Positions 32,202 through 43,800 of a DNA stretch of 64,000 nucleotides are shown here, piece after piece. The DNA comes from Helianthus annuus (taxonomy: Eukaryota > Streptophyta > Magnoliopsida > Asterales > Asteraceae). A program made the translations under genes and the position numbers. Position 1 is the first letter of the stretch; each line of letters begins with the position of its first letter. The stretch covers positions 24,873,506 to 24,937,505 of the forward strand of contig NC_035436.2 in the NCBI RefSeq assembly GCF_002127325.2, given 5' to 3'. Under the pieces are notes generated by a model. That model ran no database searches. It was given only the letters and a program-made list of their open reading frames with translations, and was not told the origin of the DNA.

Positions 32202-33496
32202 TATAACAACTCTCCCAAAACCATTAAAATATTCCCATACGTCCAAAAATACACCTCGTTTGTGAGAAACGGACCCGAATAACCTTTATATTAATAAAAA
32301 CAAATAATTATAGTGCCTCGCGGCCCGCGACAGATGAGGCTTAGGCCTGTCGCGGGGCACGACAGAGTGACACCAGGCGACTCCCCGATACGCCACGTGT
32401 CCCCCTTCCGTGTCGAGCCTACCTGCTGATTCGCCAAGCCTAGGCCCTAGCCTAGGGTCCTCGCGGCCCACGAAGGGCTAAGCCCAAGGGCATCGCGGGA
32501 CGCGAGGGACTTCGAAATCAGCTATAAATTGAGCAGCAGTGGCAAATTTCACATTCGCTCAATTTCTTTTCTCTCTCGACACATATAGTGTAATATTGCT
32601 CGGGTATTATACCCCTAAAAAGCGAAGCTCTGCCTTGTTGTAAGTATTATAACCCCTGGTTACATATTAGTTACTCTGCCCGATGGATATAGAGCTCCGT
32701 AACGTAACGCATATCAAGGCTCTTCCTGACTCAGTCGTTGGAGTTTTGTCTCGGGGGTATAGCTAATGTAAATTGGGTTATCTTACTGACACGTGTGCAT
32801 TATTTATTTTAATAGATTACAACCAGGAAATTACCAGGAAGCAGTAGTATTATCTAAAATAACAAAGTGAGTACATCTTATTTTTATGAACAATTTTTAC
32901 AAAACGTCAAATATTTTAGAGTATATTTAACAGTGATTGAGTCTATGTATTCTACAATTACTGTCGGTATGTTGGGGTTTTGTATACATTACTTGTTACT
33001 ACACTGTGAGTAGTAGCATGACCACAATTCACGATTGACAGTACCGTGGGTTGTAATTGGGTAGATAAAAACATTGTAATCGCTCTCAATACAGTAAAAA
33101 TATAAAATTATTGTTCTGATTAAACTGGGATGCACTCGCCAGTATTTCTTGCTGATAAAACTTTTTAAAACGCATTTCAGGTAAAAAAAATGTGAAAGCC
33201 AAATAGAAGCCAGCTGGAGAGCACTGAAGGCTTGGAAAAGTGGCTATAAAAGTTACTTAAATAAAGAAGAAGTTTTATTTCAATAAAATAGGGTTTTTCC
33301 CTATAAACATATTATAATGGAAACTTGGGTTTTTCCCATATGTTTATTATTTATAAAAGTATGGTGTTTTAACTCTAATAAACTATTTCCTAACTATGGT
33401 CCTGATGTATTCTGATGCCAAATTAATAAACACCGATACCACTGATACTGTCCTCGCGGCCGCCCGCTCCCGTGGTAGGGGTCGGGGGTTGCGACA
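32202..33496 (+). repeat. 3' LTR of gypsy A
   Basis: Begins TATAACAACTC (mutated from TGTAACAAC) after the purine stretch GGTGAGGAGGA and ends GGGGGTTGCGACA, about 1.3 kb. GC hairpin words lie at 32318-32330 (arms TCGCGG and CCGCGA), about 32345-32364 (CTGTCG and CGACAG) and about 32460-32511, just upstream of a CTATAAATT box at 32522. No gene. Confidence 0.8.
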
Positions 33497-34496
33497 GGTT
33501 TATCCAATTTAACGAGTCGTATGCGTAAACACGGGTTCAGATGGTCAAATGGGTTCACGACAAGCCTAACATGTTAAAATATATTTTATTATGTTGCACA
33601 AACAGTTTTGGTGTCAAAACATCAGATTAGATATGCTTTAAAATCATTCTTCGATATTTACATAAAGTTGCGTTTTGACTTTTTAGAAATATAAGTCTGA
33701 CTTAACATTTGACCCATTAGGACATGATGATCACGTGATATAAATGCAGGGTATTATACCTTACATTATGATGATCACTTGGGTGTATTTAATTTCAAGT
33801 TAGTTTGACCAAAGTGGTCAGAATCGAAAGTCAACAGAAAAGTCAAATTGTTGACAGTTTCGGACTTCCGGACGAAACTAGACTACAAAACTGAATGCTT
33901 TGGAAAGATCTAAGGAAAGAGAACTTACTTGCTTCAGAGGACTTCTTAAAACACCTAAAGGAAAGCTTGAAAGAGTAGAAAGTAAAGCTCCCACTAGACT
34001 TTGTAAGTGAAGTGGAATGGTGAGAAGATTATGGAGGTTCATTGGGCTATTTATAGCAAGGAGTGAAGCACAAGAGGTTGCCAAGTGTCCTAGGATGGTA
34101 TTTAGTGACTAATTAGTGTCCCTTTAGGTGGCACAACCCGAGTTAAAGTAGAAATGGAGTAGCTATGTGGCAAAAAATGCAGCAAAATGTTGCCAACGTT
34201 TTATTTGCTGTCAGGGGACCCCTTGCGAACCACAAGGGATACCCTATACGGTCTGTAAGGACCTTCAGCGCGCAAAAATATCAGACACCCCTTGCGGACC
34301 GCAAGGGGGTTTATGATACAGTCCGCAAGGCTTCCCAGCGCGACCAGGATTTGGTTTTAGGCAGTTAAAGCCTCTCTGCTCGTTTTTTGCCCTTTTTGAC
34401 AATTTATCCCCTCTCCTTCAACATTGTGAATTATATGGAGGGTCTTTAGACACGTGTCACCTTAGGATTTGATCAATAAATTATCGGAGTGTCACA
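33497..34496 (-). repeat. LTR fragment of the C/H type, minus orientation
   Basis: On the minus strand it starts TGTGACACTCCG at 34496. It shares scattered blocks with the C LTR (compare 5820-6010 and 33560-33760). A TATA box (minus CTATAAATAG) is at 34047-34056. Hairpin words with arms CCCCTTGC and GCAAGGGG lie at about 34219-34308. It ends at the 3' LTR of A, so it is probably a truncated or solo LTR. No gene. Confidence 0.65.
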
Positions 34497-35340
34497 ATTA
34501 CCATTCCATGGTCTTGTTTGGTTATCATGTAGGAAGGGAATGAAACATTACTTTGTCTTGTTTGGTAGGCAGGAAAAGATAAAGGAATAAAATCGGCGGT
34601 GGGTGGTAGTAGTGGATGCTGGCGCTGGTCGTAGTGGGTGGCGGTGGAAGGTGGTAGGGGTGGTTGAGGTGACGAGTGGCGCTGGTGGAGGTGGTGGTGG
34701 CAGCCGTAGTGGGCGGTGGCTGCGACAACGGTGGAGGCAGTGGTCGGTGGTGGTCGCACGTGAAGGCAGTGGTCAGCAGTAGCGGTGGCAGCAACAGTGG
34801 TGGTCAATGGCATTGATGGTTGCTGGCGGAAAATGGCGGCAGCGGTGGCGGGTGGTGGTGGCGACAGGTGGCGGCATCAACGAGGGTGGCTGTGGCGGTG
34901 GTCGATGTTGGCTCCATTGGTCGGTGACGGATGTTGGTAGTGTCGAAGGGGTGGCGGTGGTGGGTCGTGTTGGTGGAGGGTGTGGCGGCAACAGTGGTGG
35001 ATGGCGGCGGCACGAGAGTGGCTGCGGTGGTCAGCGGCGGAGGGTGGCTACGTTGGGGTGGCAAGTGGTGATGGTGATGAAATGTGAAGGAAAGAATGGA
35101 ATGAAAAAAAAATCAAAGGGGTGGGTGGAATGAATTGAAGTGTGAGAAAAAGAATGGAATGAAAAAAAATCAAAGGGGTGGATGGAATGAATTGAGGTTT
35201 TTATAGGGAATGGAATAACTCATGTAATGGGTGATTTCATTACCTTGACCAAATAACCATAATTTTTTCATTCCCTTGCAATAATTCATTCAATTATGCC
35301 TCTCATTCTTGCATATCAAACACTATCTCAATGTTAGAAG
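34497..35340. repeat. foldback-like repeat with a GGTGGC-rich core
   Basis: The left edge (CTTGTTTGGTTATCATGTAG and GGGAATGAAACATTA at 34512-34555) is repeated in inverted form on the right (ACCAAATAACCAT and TTTTTTCATTCCC at about 35246-35277). Between them, 34600-35060 is GGTGG/CGGTGG-rich low-complexity sequence that creates meaningless long frames on both strands. AATGGAATGAAAAAAAATCAAAGGGGTGG-type units are duplicated at about 35094-35190. Likely a non-autonomous DNA transposon; no clear target duplication found. Confidence 0.5.
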
Positions 35341-35835
35341 AAAAAGAAAAGAAAACATAATGGTAAAACAATAAACTAAATAGTTTATAACTCATCCCAT
35401 TAACTATTTTCTCTCTCAATTATTAGATAAAAATATTTTATCCTATACATTTCAATATATATCCCACACGTATTAAAATTTATCATACATATATCCTAAA
35501 AATATGGAAATTTATCCTACACTAAATGCTATACATATCAAAATTTATCGTACACTTTATTTTACATGTATCGAAAATTGTCTTTCACCGTTAATTAGGT
35601 TGTCTTGAAAGAGTATATTTTAAAAAATAAATTACAAATTTAATTAGTTAGCTAACTTAAAGAAATACAATAAATTAACTAAAATTACAAATTTACCTAT
35701 ATGCCATTTCAATAAAATTAAATACACATATTAAAAAGCATTTCTATTCGTTTAAAACTTATCACATAAATTTGCTTCCTATTTGAAACTTCACATATAA
35801 AGCGTCGACTGACGACAACTTTGATTTGTTATCTA
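35341..35835. other. AT-rich intergenic sequence
   Basis: Repeated TTTATC-TACA text between 35430 and 35580. No gene or element end recognised. Confidence 0.5.
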
Positions 35836-35845
35836 CTAGTTTTTG

Positions 35846-36375
35846 CTCCGCCCGCGTTGCGGGGCAATAAGCCGAATATTTCTCTCTCATAACATGTATG
35901 TCTGTGTTTCGGTTACTTGTACATACTACTCATAACACGATCTTAAAAAAAATTATATCGAGTCAACCAATTAAAACAAAAACACTACCATACTTTTACT
36001 AAAAAAACTAAAACAATGGAAAGACTATAATTTTAAACTGAGAGCAAAATTGTAATTTTTCAGGACAAATGAACATGTACCAGGCATGCCTGGACGAATA
36101 AAAATTACACCTATGCCCGCCCGCGTTGCAGGGCGTTAAATCAAATATTTCTTAGTTTCATAACATGTATGGATATATTTAGGTTACTTGTACATACTAC
36201 TTATAACACGATCTAAAAAAAATACATCGAGACAACCAATTAAACGAAAACACTACCATAGTTTTGCTAAAAAAAACTAAAACAATAACAGGTCTGTAAT
36301 TTTGAGCTGGGGGTAAAATACTAATTTGTCAGGACCAATGAGCGAGTGTTAGACAACTGCTTAACACAATAAAAG
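35846..36375. repeat. tandem duplication of the Helitron 3' segment
   Basis: About 265 bases starting CGCCCGCGTTGC are repeated: 35848-36110 and 36117-36375 share CGTTGC-GGGC, ATATTTCT, CATAACATGTATG, GGTTACTTGTACATACTACT, TATAACACGATCT, CAACCAATTAAA and ACACTACCATA in the same order, with moderate divergence. Confidence 0.8.
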
Positions 36376-36419
36376 TTACATTGAATCAACCAAGCAAAAT
36401 AAAACAGTACTATAGTTTT

Positions 36420-36457
<38 letters not shown>

Positions 36458-36459
36458 TA

Positions 36460-36935
36460 AAACGATGGCAAGATCATAATTTTTAACTGGGGGAGAAATC
36501 GTAATTTTTGAAATGAGAGGAAAATCATAATTTTGAACAGATGGCAAAATCGTAAAAATATATTGAACTGGGGTCGAAATCATATTTTTAAACTGAGGGC
36601 AAAATCATAATTTTGAGCTATGGGGGAAAACATAATTTTATTTTGAAATGTGGGCGAAAACGTAATTTTGAGTTGGGGACAAAATCGTAATTTCTAGCTA
36701 GGGGCAACAACATATTTTTATTTTGAACGGGGAGCAAAAGCGTAATTTTAGACGGAGGGCGAAACTGTAAATTTAAACTGGGAGTAGAATTAGAAATGGG
36801 TTTTTGAACTGAGGGCAAAAGCGTAATTTTTAAGCTAGGCAAAAATATAATTTTATGTTGAATTAGGGGCAAAAACGTAATTTTAAACAAATGATGAAAC
36901 CGTAATTTTAGAGTGAAGATAAAATTAAATTAAAA
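36460..36935. repeat. minisatellite of about 30-bp units (GGGCAAAATCGTAATTTT type)
   Basis: About 14-16 degenerate units of the pattern (G)GGGCAAAA(T/A)CGTAATTTT(T)GAACTG(G)G. The poly-A run at 36422-36455 precedes it. It gives rise to a spurious minus-strand frame. Confidence 0.85.
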
Positions 36936-36995
36936 ATAGGTTGATCCAATATTGAAGTGGCACTAGTCCCTCAACCCCTTTTTGTATATGTAGGA

Positions 36996-37800
36996 TATCT
37001 AGTCTTTTGTGGTTTGTGGTTTGTACTTGGTAGTTGATGTAATAATGGGTTTGGATATCGTTTTTCCCTTTGGGTATTCAATAAGCCCAATTTAGAAATT
37101 TGAGATTGGATTGATAGGAGTTGGGCCGTGTATAACTCTCAATTGTCTAGGGCCTAGTTTTCAGTGTCTCCTTTCTCTTTCCTAAATTTTAGTTAAATTT
37201 ATATTACGTAAAGAGATGGCCAAATCTTTTTTTTTTTTTTTTTTTTTTTTTGTCGGTTCCAAACCAGTTTGGCTAGTTTAAGAGTTGGTTTTTTGGACCT
37301 GGTTTCAGTTTTGGTTCCAAACCAGTTTAACCGGTTAAGAGTTGGTTTTTTTTCTAACCTGGTTTCAGTTTCGGTTCCAAACAAGTTCGTGTTTTTTTCG
37401 CGCATTTAGCAGTCAACAATTTTTTTTACATAAAATGCGCGTTTATTAGTTTTTCGATTTTTTTCAAAACAAAAAAAATCAATACAAAAAAAATACAATA
37501 ATAACAATGTATTTTTAATAATAATAATGCATTTTATATTACTAATAAGTAAGCGTTTATTCTTCTCACAAAGAAGTTACGCCGTGAACAGACACGTCAT
37601 ATGCTTTTTCGCCCTCTGTTACTGGACAACTTAATCCCTCATCCACTTCTTCGACATGTATTCATCCTTCAACTATTACTTCGTATTCGAGACTCGAAAT
37701 GTGTGTTATAACTGTTATGCACCGCGTCCAGGTGATCCTTTAAGCAAATGCATATCTCTACCGCGTTGGGAGTGAGCCTTGTTTTTTGTATCGATAAAAC
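36996..37800. other. intergenic, with poly-T and a duplicated 62-bp segment
   Basis: T25 at 37227-37251, then at about 37252-37385 two and a half copies of a unit containing GGTTCCAAACCAGTTT, AAGAGTTGGTTTTTT and ACCTGGTTTCAGTTT. The rest is AT-rich without a gene. Confidence 0.6.
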
Positions 37801-37802
37801 CC

Positions 37803-38036
37803 TGCAACTAAGAGAAAAGGCCAATTCCAAAGCCACTGTAGAAGCTTGGACGATTCGTAGGTCATAGGGCATACGAGTAGGACTATAAATTTTGTTTTCT
37901 TTCCTTTCCACAAAGCCAAATGGTTAAATTATTTGCCACTAAGAGAAAAAGTTGATTCTAAAACTACCGTTTAAGCTTGGACGGTTAGTAAGTCACTGGG
38001 CTTCCTTTCCTTTCCACCATGCCAAAAAGTTAAATT
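37803..38036. repeat. direct duplication of about 115-130 bp
   Basis: Two diverged copies (about 37803-37930 and 37936-38036) share ACTAAGAGAAAA, AATTCCAAA/GATTCTAAA, AGCTTGGACG, GTAAGTCA/GTAGGTCA, CTTTCCTTTCCACC and AAATTGTG/GTTAAATT in order. No coding sense is evident. Confidence 0.65.
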
Positions 38037-38039
38037 GTG

Positions 38040-39830
38040 CAAATCATCGTGGTAGTAAGTGTTTATAAAATCCATGGATTTAAACAAGGCGAGTTCGCTA
38101 AGTGGAGTGTTACCCCTTTATCATTTACTCATTTCATTTCTTACGGAATTATATAAATTAAGTTTTGGGATTTTAATTGACCGACTCAAGCTACTACTGG
38201 CGCCACTAGTTCCCAAATCCATCGAAGATGGGATGGTGCGTTGGGACCATATCATATTAAAAAAAAATACAATTCTTGAATACTTTTTTATGAAATCATA
38301 TTTTGTGTTGGTTGCCCAATTCGGTGAATCTATGTAAAACCCAAGTAGAAATTTAGGTAAGCAGATTATAGTTTCAACACCTATTACATTTAAGCACGAG
38401 TTTAAAGCCAAGGCCCAAGTAAAAACATGCGGGTCTAGATATATTATATAACGTTCCTTTTATTGGTTCAAACTTTTGAAAACTGACTTTTTCTCTCTAT
38501 ACAAGAAGTCATTTTAAAAAGTCATTTTGAGTTTGCCAAACACCTTTTCTCTTTATTAGGGTGGAAGGAGTGGTCAATCACTGGTGAGTGTTTAAGTTAT
38601 TTTCTAACCAATAACATCATTGCATGTCAAGTCTCCACTCCACTCCCCATTTTGTATTCAATCACTAGCAATGGTCAAACACATAGAGAGTAGCAAAGAA
38701 TTTAAAAAAATATGATTGGTTGAAAGGGGTTGGGGCCCACCATTCACCCCCCTCTCTCACTCCTCTATATCTTCTCTTCCCGCATCGGTGACTACTCACC
38801 GCCTACACCCCTCCCAGCTCACCGCTCCAACACAGGCATCCCCTTCCCCGTACGGCAACCCCACTCCCCAAGACTACTCACCGCATGCATACCATCCACC
38901 CTTGACTTTTTTATAAAAGTCAATAAGTTATAAGAAAATGTGGAAAAGCTTAGCCAAACACGCCAGAACTTTACTGTTTTGATTCACGGAAGACCTAAAT
39001 CGATCTAGGTTATGAGTTTTAAACTTTTAATTTGTGTTTCTTGATCTTGCATTATAATATTCGGGTCTTCGAGATTCTTCAATTCAATGTGACATAAGAA
39101 GAGATAGAGCAACTTCCATACACCGATTGCATAATAATAGCCAGAGCTAAATCGATCTAGTTTGTAAGTTATAATTTGTTTTATACATTGGTTGAACCGA
39201 AATCGATCCGGATTGAATTCGATTTATTCAGATCGATTAGAACACTATGAATTCATATCGACTCAGATATTAATTAAGGACAAAAATAAGTCAAATTGAA
39301 TAAATCTAAAATCTTTAACCCTATTTCAGTGATTTTACCAACGTTTTTATGACACACCACCAGGTGTTCGATAAAATGTCTCAACCAATCAAGTTCACAG
39401 CACAAGCTTCCTTCTCCAGGTATTCAACCTCTAAGCTGTAACTACTTGTTGACCATATAAAAATAATTTTAAAATGATGAGTTAGATGGGTGTTTGTGCT
39501 ATCATTGACTTGTTATAAATAACATACGGGTTGGACAGTGTGGTGCTTTGATATCCGTTCTATAATCAATAACAGACAAATAAATTCCTGGAATTATCTT
39601 CAAAGTCTATTGTTGTATGTGTCCTTAAATAACATGATTGGTGTTAGATTTAGAAACATGTTTTGTCTTTTCTTTATTTACTTTCTGGGTTGATGTACTG
39701 TTCTTAAGCAGTCAGTTTTTTATGGAGTAACTGAGATACCCGAGTATATGTTTATCCATTGTCTGTTTGTTTCTGGAGTTGGGTTTCCAAAGTTATAAAT
39801 TATATGTGTTTATAGTGATTATTAAAGGGT
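38040..39830. other. intergenic, no gene recognised
   Basis: 1.8 kb of mostly AT-rich sequence. 38480-38980 contains GACTTTTT/AAAAGTC and TTTGCCAAACACC/TTAGCCAAACACG text at its two sides, which may be an old MITE, but I could not define ends. Short frames here (for example 38059-38337) show no recognisable protein. Confidence 0.4.
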
Positions 39831-39839
39831 CTTGTTATA

Positions 39840-40065
39840 TCTACAACTTGTATACGGGTCGTATACATTCACATCACACGATAAATCTGACATTTCCTGA
39901 CATGTATACTCCCTGTATTGGTGTATACAGGTTGTATAAGTGTGTCTATTCGTCAGATTGATGACGTTCCCTTGAAAAACACGACCCACGACTCGTATAA
40001 GTGTATATGGGTACATTCCCTGACATCTTATATACACATATACGGGTTGTATACATGTCAGGGTG
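39840..40065. repeat. GTATACGGGT-GTATAC word cluster
   Basis: Words built on GTATAC recur in both orientations: GTATACGGGTCGTATAC at about 39853-39869, GTATACAGGTTGTATAA, GTATAAGTGTATATGGGT and TATACGGGTTGTATACATGTC, plus three CTGACAT copies. Resembles the word clusters of the LTRs but no LTR was identified here. Confidence 0.6.
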
Positions 40066-40821
40066 TTAAAATAAGTTTTAAGGTGTGTAAATTGCTTGAG
40101 CCTTACTGAATTTAGTTCTTTCAACCATTTGAGTTCTCCATCTAAGTGACTCACTTAAATACTATATGTTAAGAGGTTGAGGTTTCCACCTATGTGAACG
40201 AAAACGGGTCGATTTAGGTCAAGCGGCTAAAATACAAACAAATAAAACCTACTTAGTAAGTTAGTAACATAGCATCTCTTATAAAGTAGGGTCTAGGAAG
40301 GGTGTGAAGAGGGCAATGTTTTTCTCTATGCTCACGAGATAGAGTGGTTACTGACTTACTTCTATTGAGACCCTCGGTTCCAAGTTACCTTTCTTATACA
40401 ACATTAGAAATACAAATAGCATATAATATCATATAAGTATAATTAAGATAAACAAAAACGAAAATACTACTAGTAATAGTAAGAAAGGTATAATAAGTAG
40501 TGGATAAAACTAAAATCACTAGTAATATTAATTAAAAAAATAGTTAAAAATGAAAAGTTTCAAACAGGTAAAACATGGTAAATTGGTTGATAAATCACCT
40601 AATGTGTATTCAAATGTTTTCAAGGTCAATAGTCAATACAAAACGAACCATAATACATATTAATATTATAAACCAATTTCCCCTAACCTTAATATACAAG
40701 ATCCCTCAACCTAACACAAATAAAAGGATCTAAAAAATTCAAAAAATCCTCCAAATCTTTTTTTAATGCTAAGGAAAGAATTAATCATATAAATAACAAG
40801 GTTATCCTATGCAATTACTCT
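40066..40821. other. downstream flank of the neprosin gene
   Basis: AT-rich 3' flank. A degraded repeat at about 40285-40385 resembles the one at 51500-51610. The likely 3' untranslated region is the part next to 40822. Confidence 0.5.
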
Positions 40822-43800
40822 CTATTGACAACCTGCATTTCTTCCTGGGCCTCCATAATAAATATAATTTCCCCAAACATTATTTTTTCCAGACTTTATG
40901 CTATAACAATTTGGATGATCAGCCAATAAATGTGGATTTGATAAAGGGATCAAAGTATTGCCCCAATCAACAACCTGCAAGTTTCTAAAATAAGCAGCTT
41001 TCCCATAACCTTCACTTGCAAAATGACCACTACCCATTTGTGTATATGTGTGATGACCTCTTGATCTCGAGTTCACTATTTCCCCGCCGAATTGTATCAT
41101 ACTTGCGTGTTTTTGCAAATGACTAAATAAGAACGATGGCCAATAGCCGATTAGCACCCCGGATCCTAGTTGGAGCCACCAGTGTCCATGTTTAGGGTCC
41201 TACATAAAAGTACAAAAATTGTTTCAGTTTAGCGGTGACAAGATGGTGGGTCAATAACGAGTCAAAACATGCCCAAGATGAAATTAGCAATTTTTTAATA
41301 CGGGTCTAGTCAGGTTTGGGTTGAACATCAAACTTTTTTTCACTTTTATGAATAATCAATTAAAATTAAAAATGATTACAAAAAACAATGCTATTACAAT
41401 ATTCATCTAAATCTCTAAATATAACGATTTAGGAAAACGGGTCAGACAAGTTGAAAATTTCCAACGGTGTATTTTTAAAGCACTCGTCCAAGATTCTTTT
41501 AATAAAAATTTAGACTATTTTTTTTTTCATATGTAGGGTTTAACTGTATTTAACAAATTAGTTATTTATAAAAAATTGACAAAAAAAGTGTTTTAGGACC
41601 GCTTTGTTTCAAGTTGGGCAAATTGGAAATAAATAATCTCACCTAACTCAATTTGGCCGATAATAATCACAAGTCAGTTATTGGCCGACAATAATCCTAT
41701 CTGATCATTTTTTTTGTAAAATAGTCCGCCGTTAAAATAGTTTAACGGAGTTAAGTTTTTTTCCGAGTTACAAACCAATGTTTTAGGGCTTTTGATCAGA
41801 ACGAGGATACGGGCCGATTGATGTAAAACTTACCTCGAAATACTGCCCCAACCCACGAAAAGGGTGCTTCAATTCGGGTGTTTAAACTTTCAATTAACAA
41901 AAATCAAGTCATTTCGAGCACAATTTTGAGGTAAATTTTACATCAATCGACTCATATCCTTGTTCTGATCAAAAGCCCTAAAACATCGGTTTGTGATTCG
42001 AAAAAAAAAACTTAACTTCGTTAAACTATTTTAAGGGCGGACTATTTTACAAAAAAGAAAAGAAAAATGACCAGTTCGGATTATTATCTGCCAATAACTG
42101 ACTTGGAATTATTATCGGCCAAATTGAGTTAGGTGGAAGTGGGATTATTTATTTCCAATTCGCCTTTCAACTTGTAGTAAAAATGACCCCTAACCCAACG
42201 TGCATCTAATTATGGAACAGTTGCACTATAGCCCACATAATCTTCTATTTTGTTTGTGTTTATTCCTCATAATCAACAGTATTGTAATAGTGAGGTTTAG
42301 AAGCATCTAAGTAGAAAACCAACAAAAAATTTAGAAAATAAAGGACATTAGGAAAAGAACAATAAAGGCTTTTACATAACTAGTCCAAATCCAAGATGGT
42401 ATCAAATTAGTTATATTGTATATAATAATATAATATAATTACTTAACTGTTAAAAGGGATACACATGGGAGACACTATCCTTGAAATGAAGAAGAGAATC
42501 TTTAAAATAAAATATTCCATCAACTCACTTTAAAGTTTTTCTTTATCCTCAAAACAGTCAATTCTATAATCTAACAATATAATAAATATCAGACAAAGAT
42601 TCTTGCTGATTTATATTTTATTTGTGTGTTAAGTTGTCTAAAAAAATTAGCATCTCATCAAATAAATTCAAAGACTTTATTCTTCAAGGGGCTGTTTGGC
42701 AACATCTGAATAGTTAAGTGTTGAACCAGTAAGAAGTCTGAACCATTAAGTGCTGAACCACTAAGAGGTCTAAACCATTAAGAGCATGTATAATGCTTAA
42801 CCGTTCAGAGGCAAATGTCTGACCAATTCAGATTAGAGGTGTTAACCATTCAGACTCTGTATAAATCTTAACCATTCAGAGGCAAATGCCTGAACCATTC
42901 AGACATCTGCTTCTGAAGCAAACAGTCTGAACCATTAAGTGCTGAACCAGTAGAGGTCTGAACCATTAAGAGCCTCATTAAGAGGTAAACAAACAGCCCT
43001 TAATTAGGACAAAAATAAAATTTCTTTTAGCATTTACCTTCCATATCGTCACACTGATATCGAATTGTCTGCCGTTGTAAGATGATCGAGGAGATATCGC
43101 GGCACCTATGGCAATCCTGTTATTTGTTTGAACAAATCCTGAACATAGTAAGTTATAGCACCCGGTTTCTCGGTATGCATCAGTCTGTAAATATTAACAT
43201 AAATTAGCTCTTTCTTATGCGCGCGCGTGTAGAAGCATTTCTTGCACCAAAGGGTATGATTGGTATTATGTAAAATACAAATATATACACTTACTAGTGG
43301 TTGATTTTGTTTGTATTTTATTTCAAACAGTTCAAACGGGTTGACAGTCGTCCAAAGTCTATTTTTAGTTTGCACAACCTCGTGTTATTAATAAATATTA
43401 AAACCATGATTGAAAAAAAAAAAAGTTAACAGCTCAACCCAACCTGACATGTTTGAACCCGTACTTAAAAAAATGACACACTTCAACCCGAATTTGTTTT
43501 GACACGTCATCCAACCCACCCACCTTTTAGACTCGGATTTGAGATAAATTAACACATTACTTACTGTCCAGTAAGTGAAAAATCTAGGATAACCATCTCC
43601 GTATAACTCCGGGCTAACCTGAAGAATTATGGATGCGCGTCAAGTATATTTTTTATTAATTCTATGCCTTGAAAAAATAAATATTACCTGCCAACCGGCT
43701 TCTATGGTATTAAGATCATGACCAAATGAACCGGATATGACCCATAACTGTGACAAACTAAACTCATATGGTTCAGTAACTCTAGGTGACCATACATTCA

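Larger units (their letters stand above)
28698..33496 (+). mobile_element. gypsy chromovirus A, pol and 3' LTR (5' part displaced)
   Basis: The oldest layer of the left stack. It reads on the plus strand: end of protease, RT, RNase H, integrase, chromodomain, purine tract and 3' LTR. B interrupted it inside the conserved protease-end motif GMDW-LVANHAS. Its 5' half must lie to the left of the window. Many stops and frameshifts, plus a MITE insertion, show long decay. Confidence 0.9.
35836..36995 (-). mobile_element. non-autonomous Helitron
   Basis: On the minus strand the element starts TCCTACATATAC after an A (36995) and ends with a GC hairpin (CCCGC-AAC-GCGGG at about 35849-35862), then GGAGCAAAAACTAG followed by T (35836/35835). 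TC...hairpin...CTAG inserted between A and T is the Helitron signature, and no target duplication is expected. A second hairpin terminus occurs at 36115-36131. The half nearer the 5' end is a minisatellite. No Rep/helicase gene, so mobilisation would need another Helitron. Confidence 0.7.

Noticed and set aside
34481..35133. Several His/Pro/Thr-rich or Gly/Val/Trp-rich frames
   Set aside because: Translations of a GGTGGC-rich low-complexity stretch, open on both strands; no start context or homology.
36618..36890. A 90-codon frame of repeated ITLLPSxQ-like units
   Set aside because: Produced by the 30-bp minisatellite in the Helitron.
38059..38337. A 92-codon plus-strand frame
   Set aside because: No domain, atypical composition, and in a region with no other gene signal.
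39350..39420. A possible short exon (VFDKMSQ-like text followed by a GT)
   Set aside because: Too short, no partner exon found on either side.
39822..40154. A 110-codon frame rich in YTxC and YIR
   Set aside because: Follows from GTATAC word repeats; no recognisable protein.
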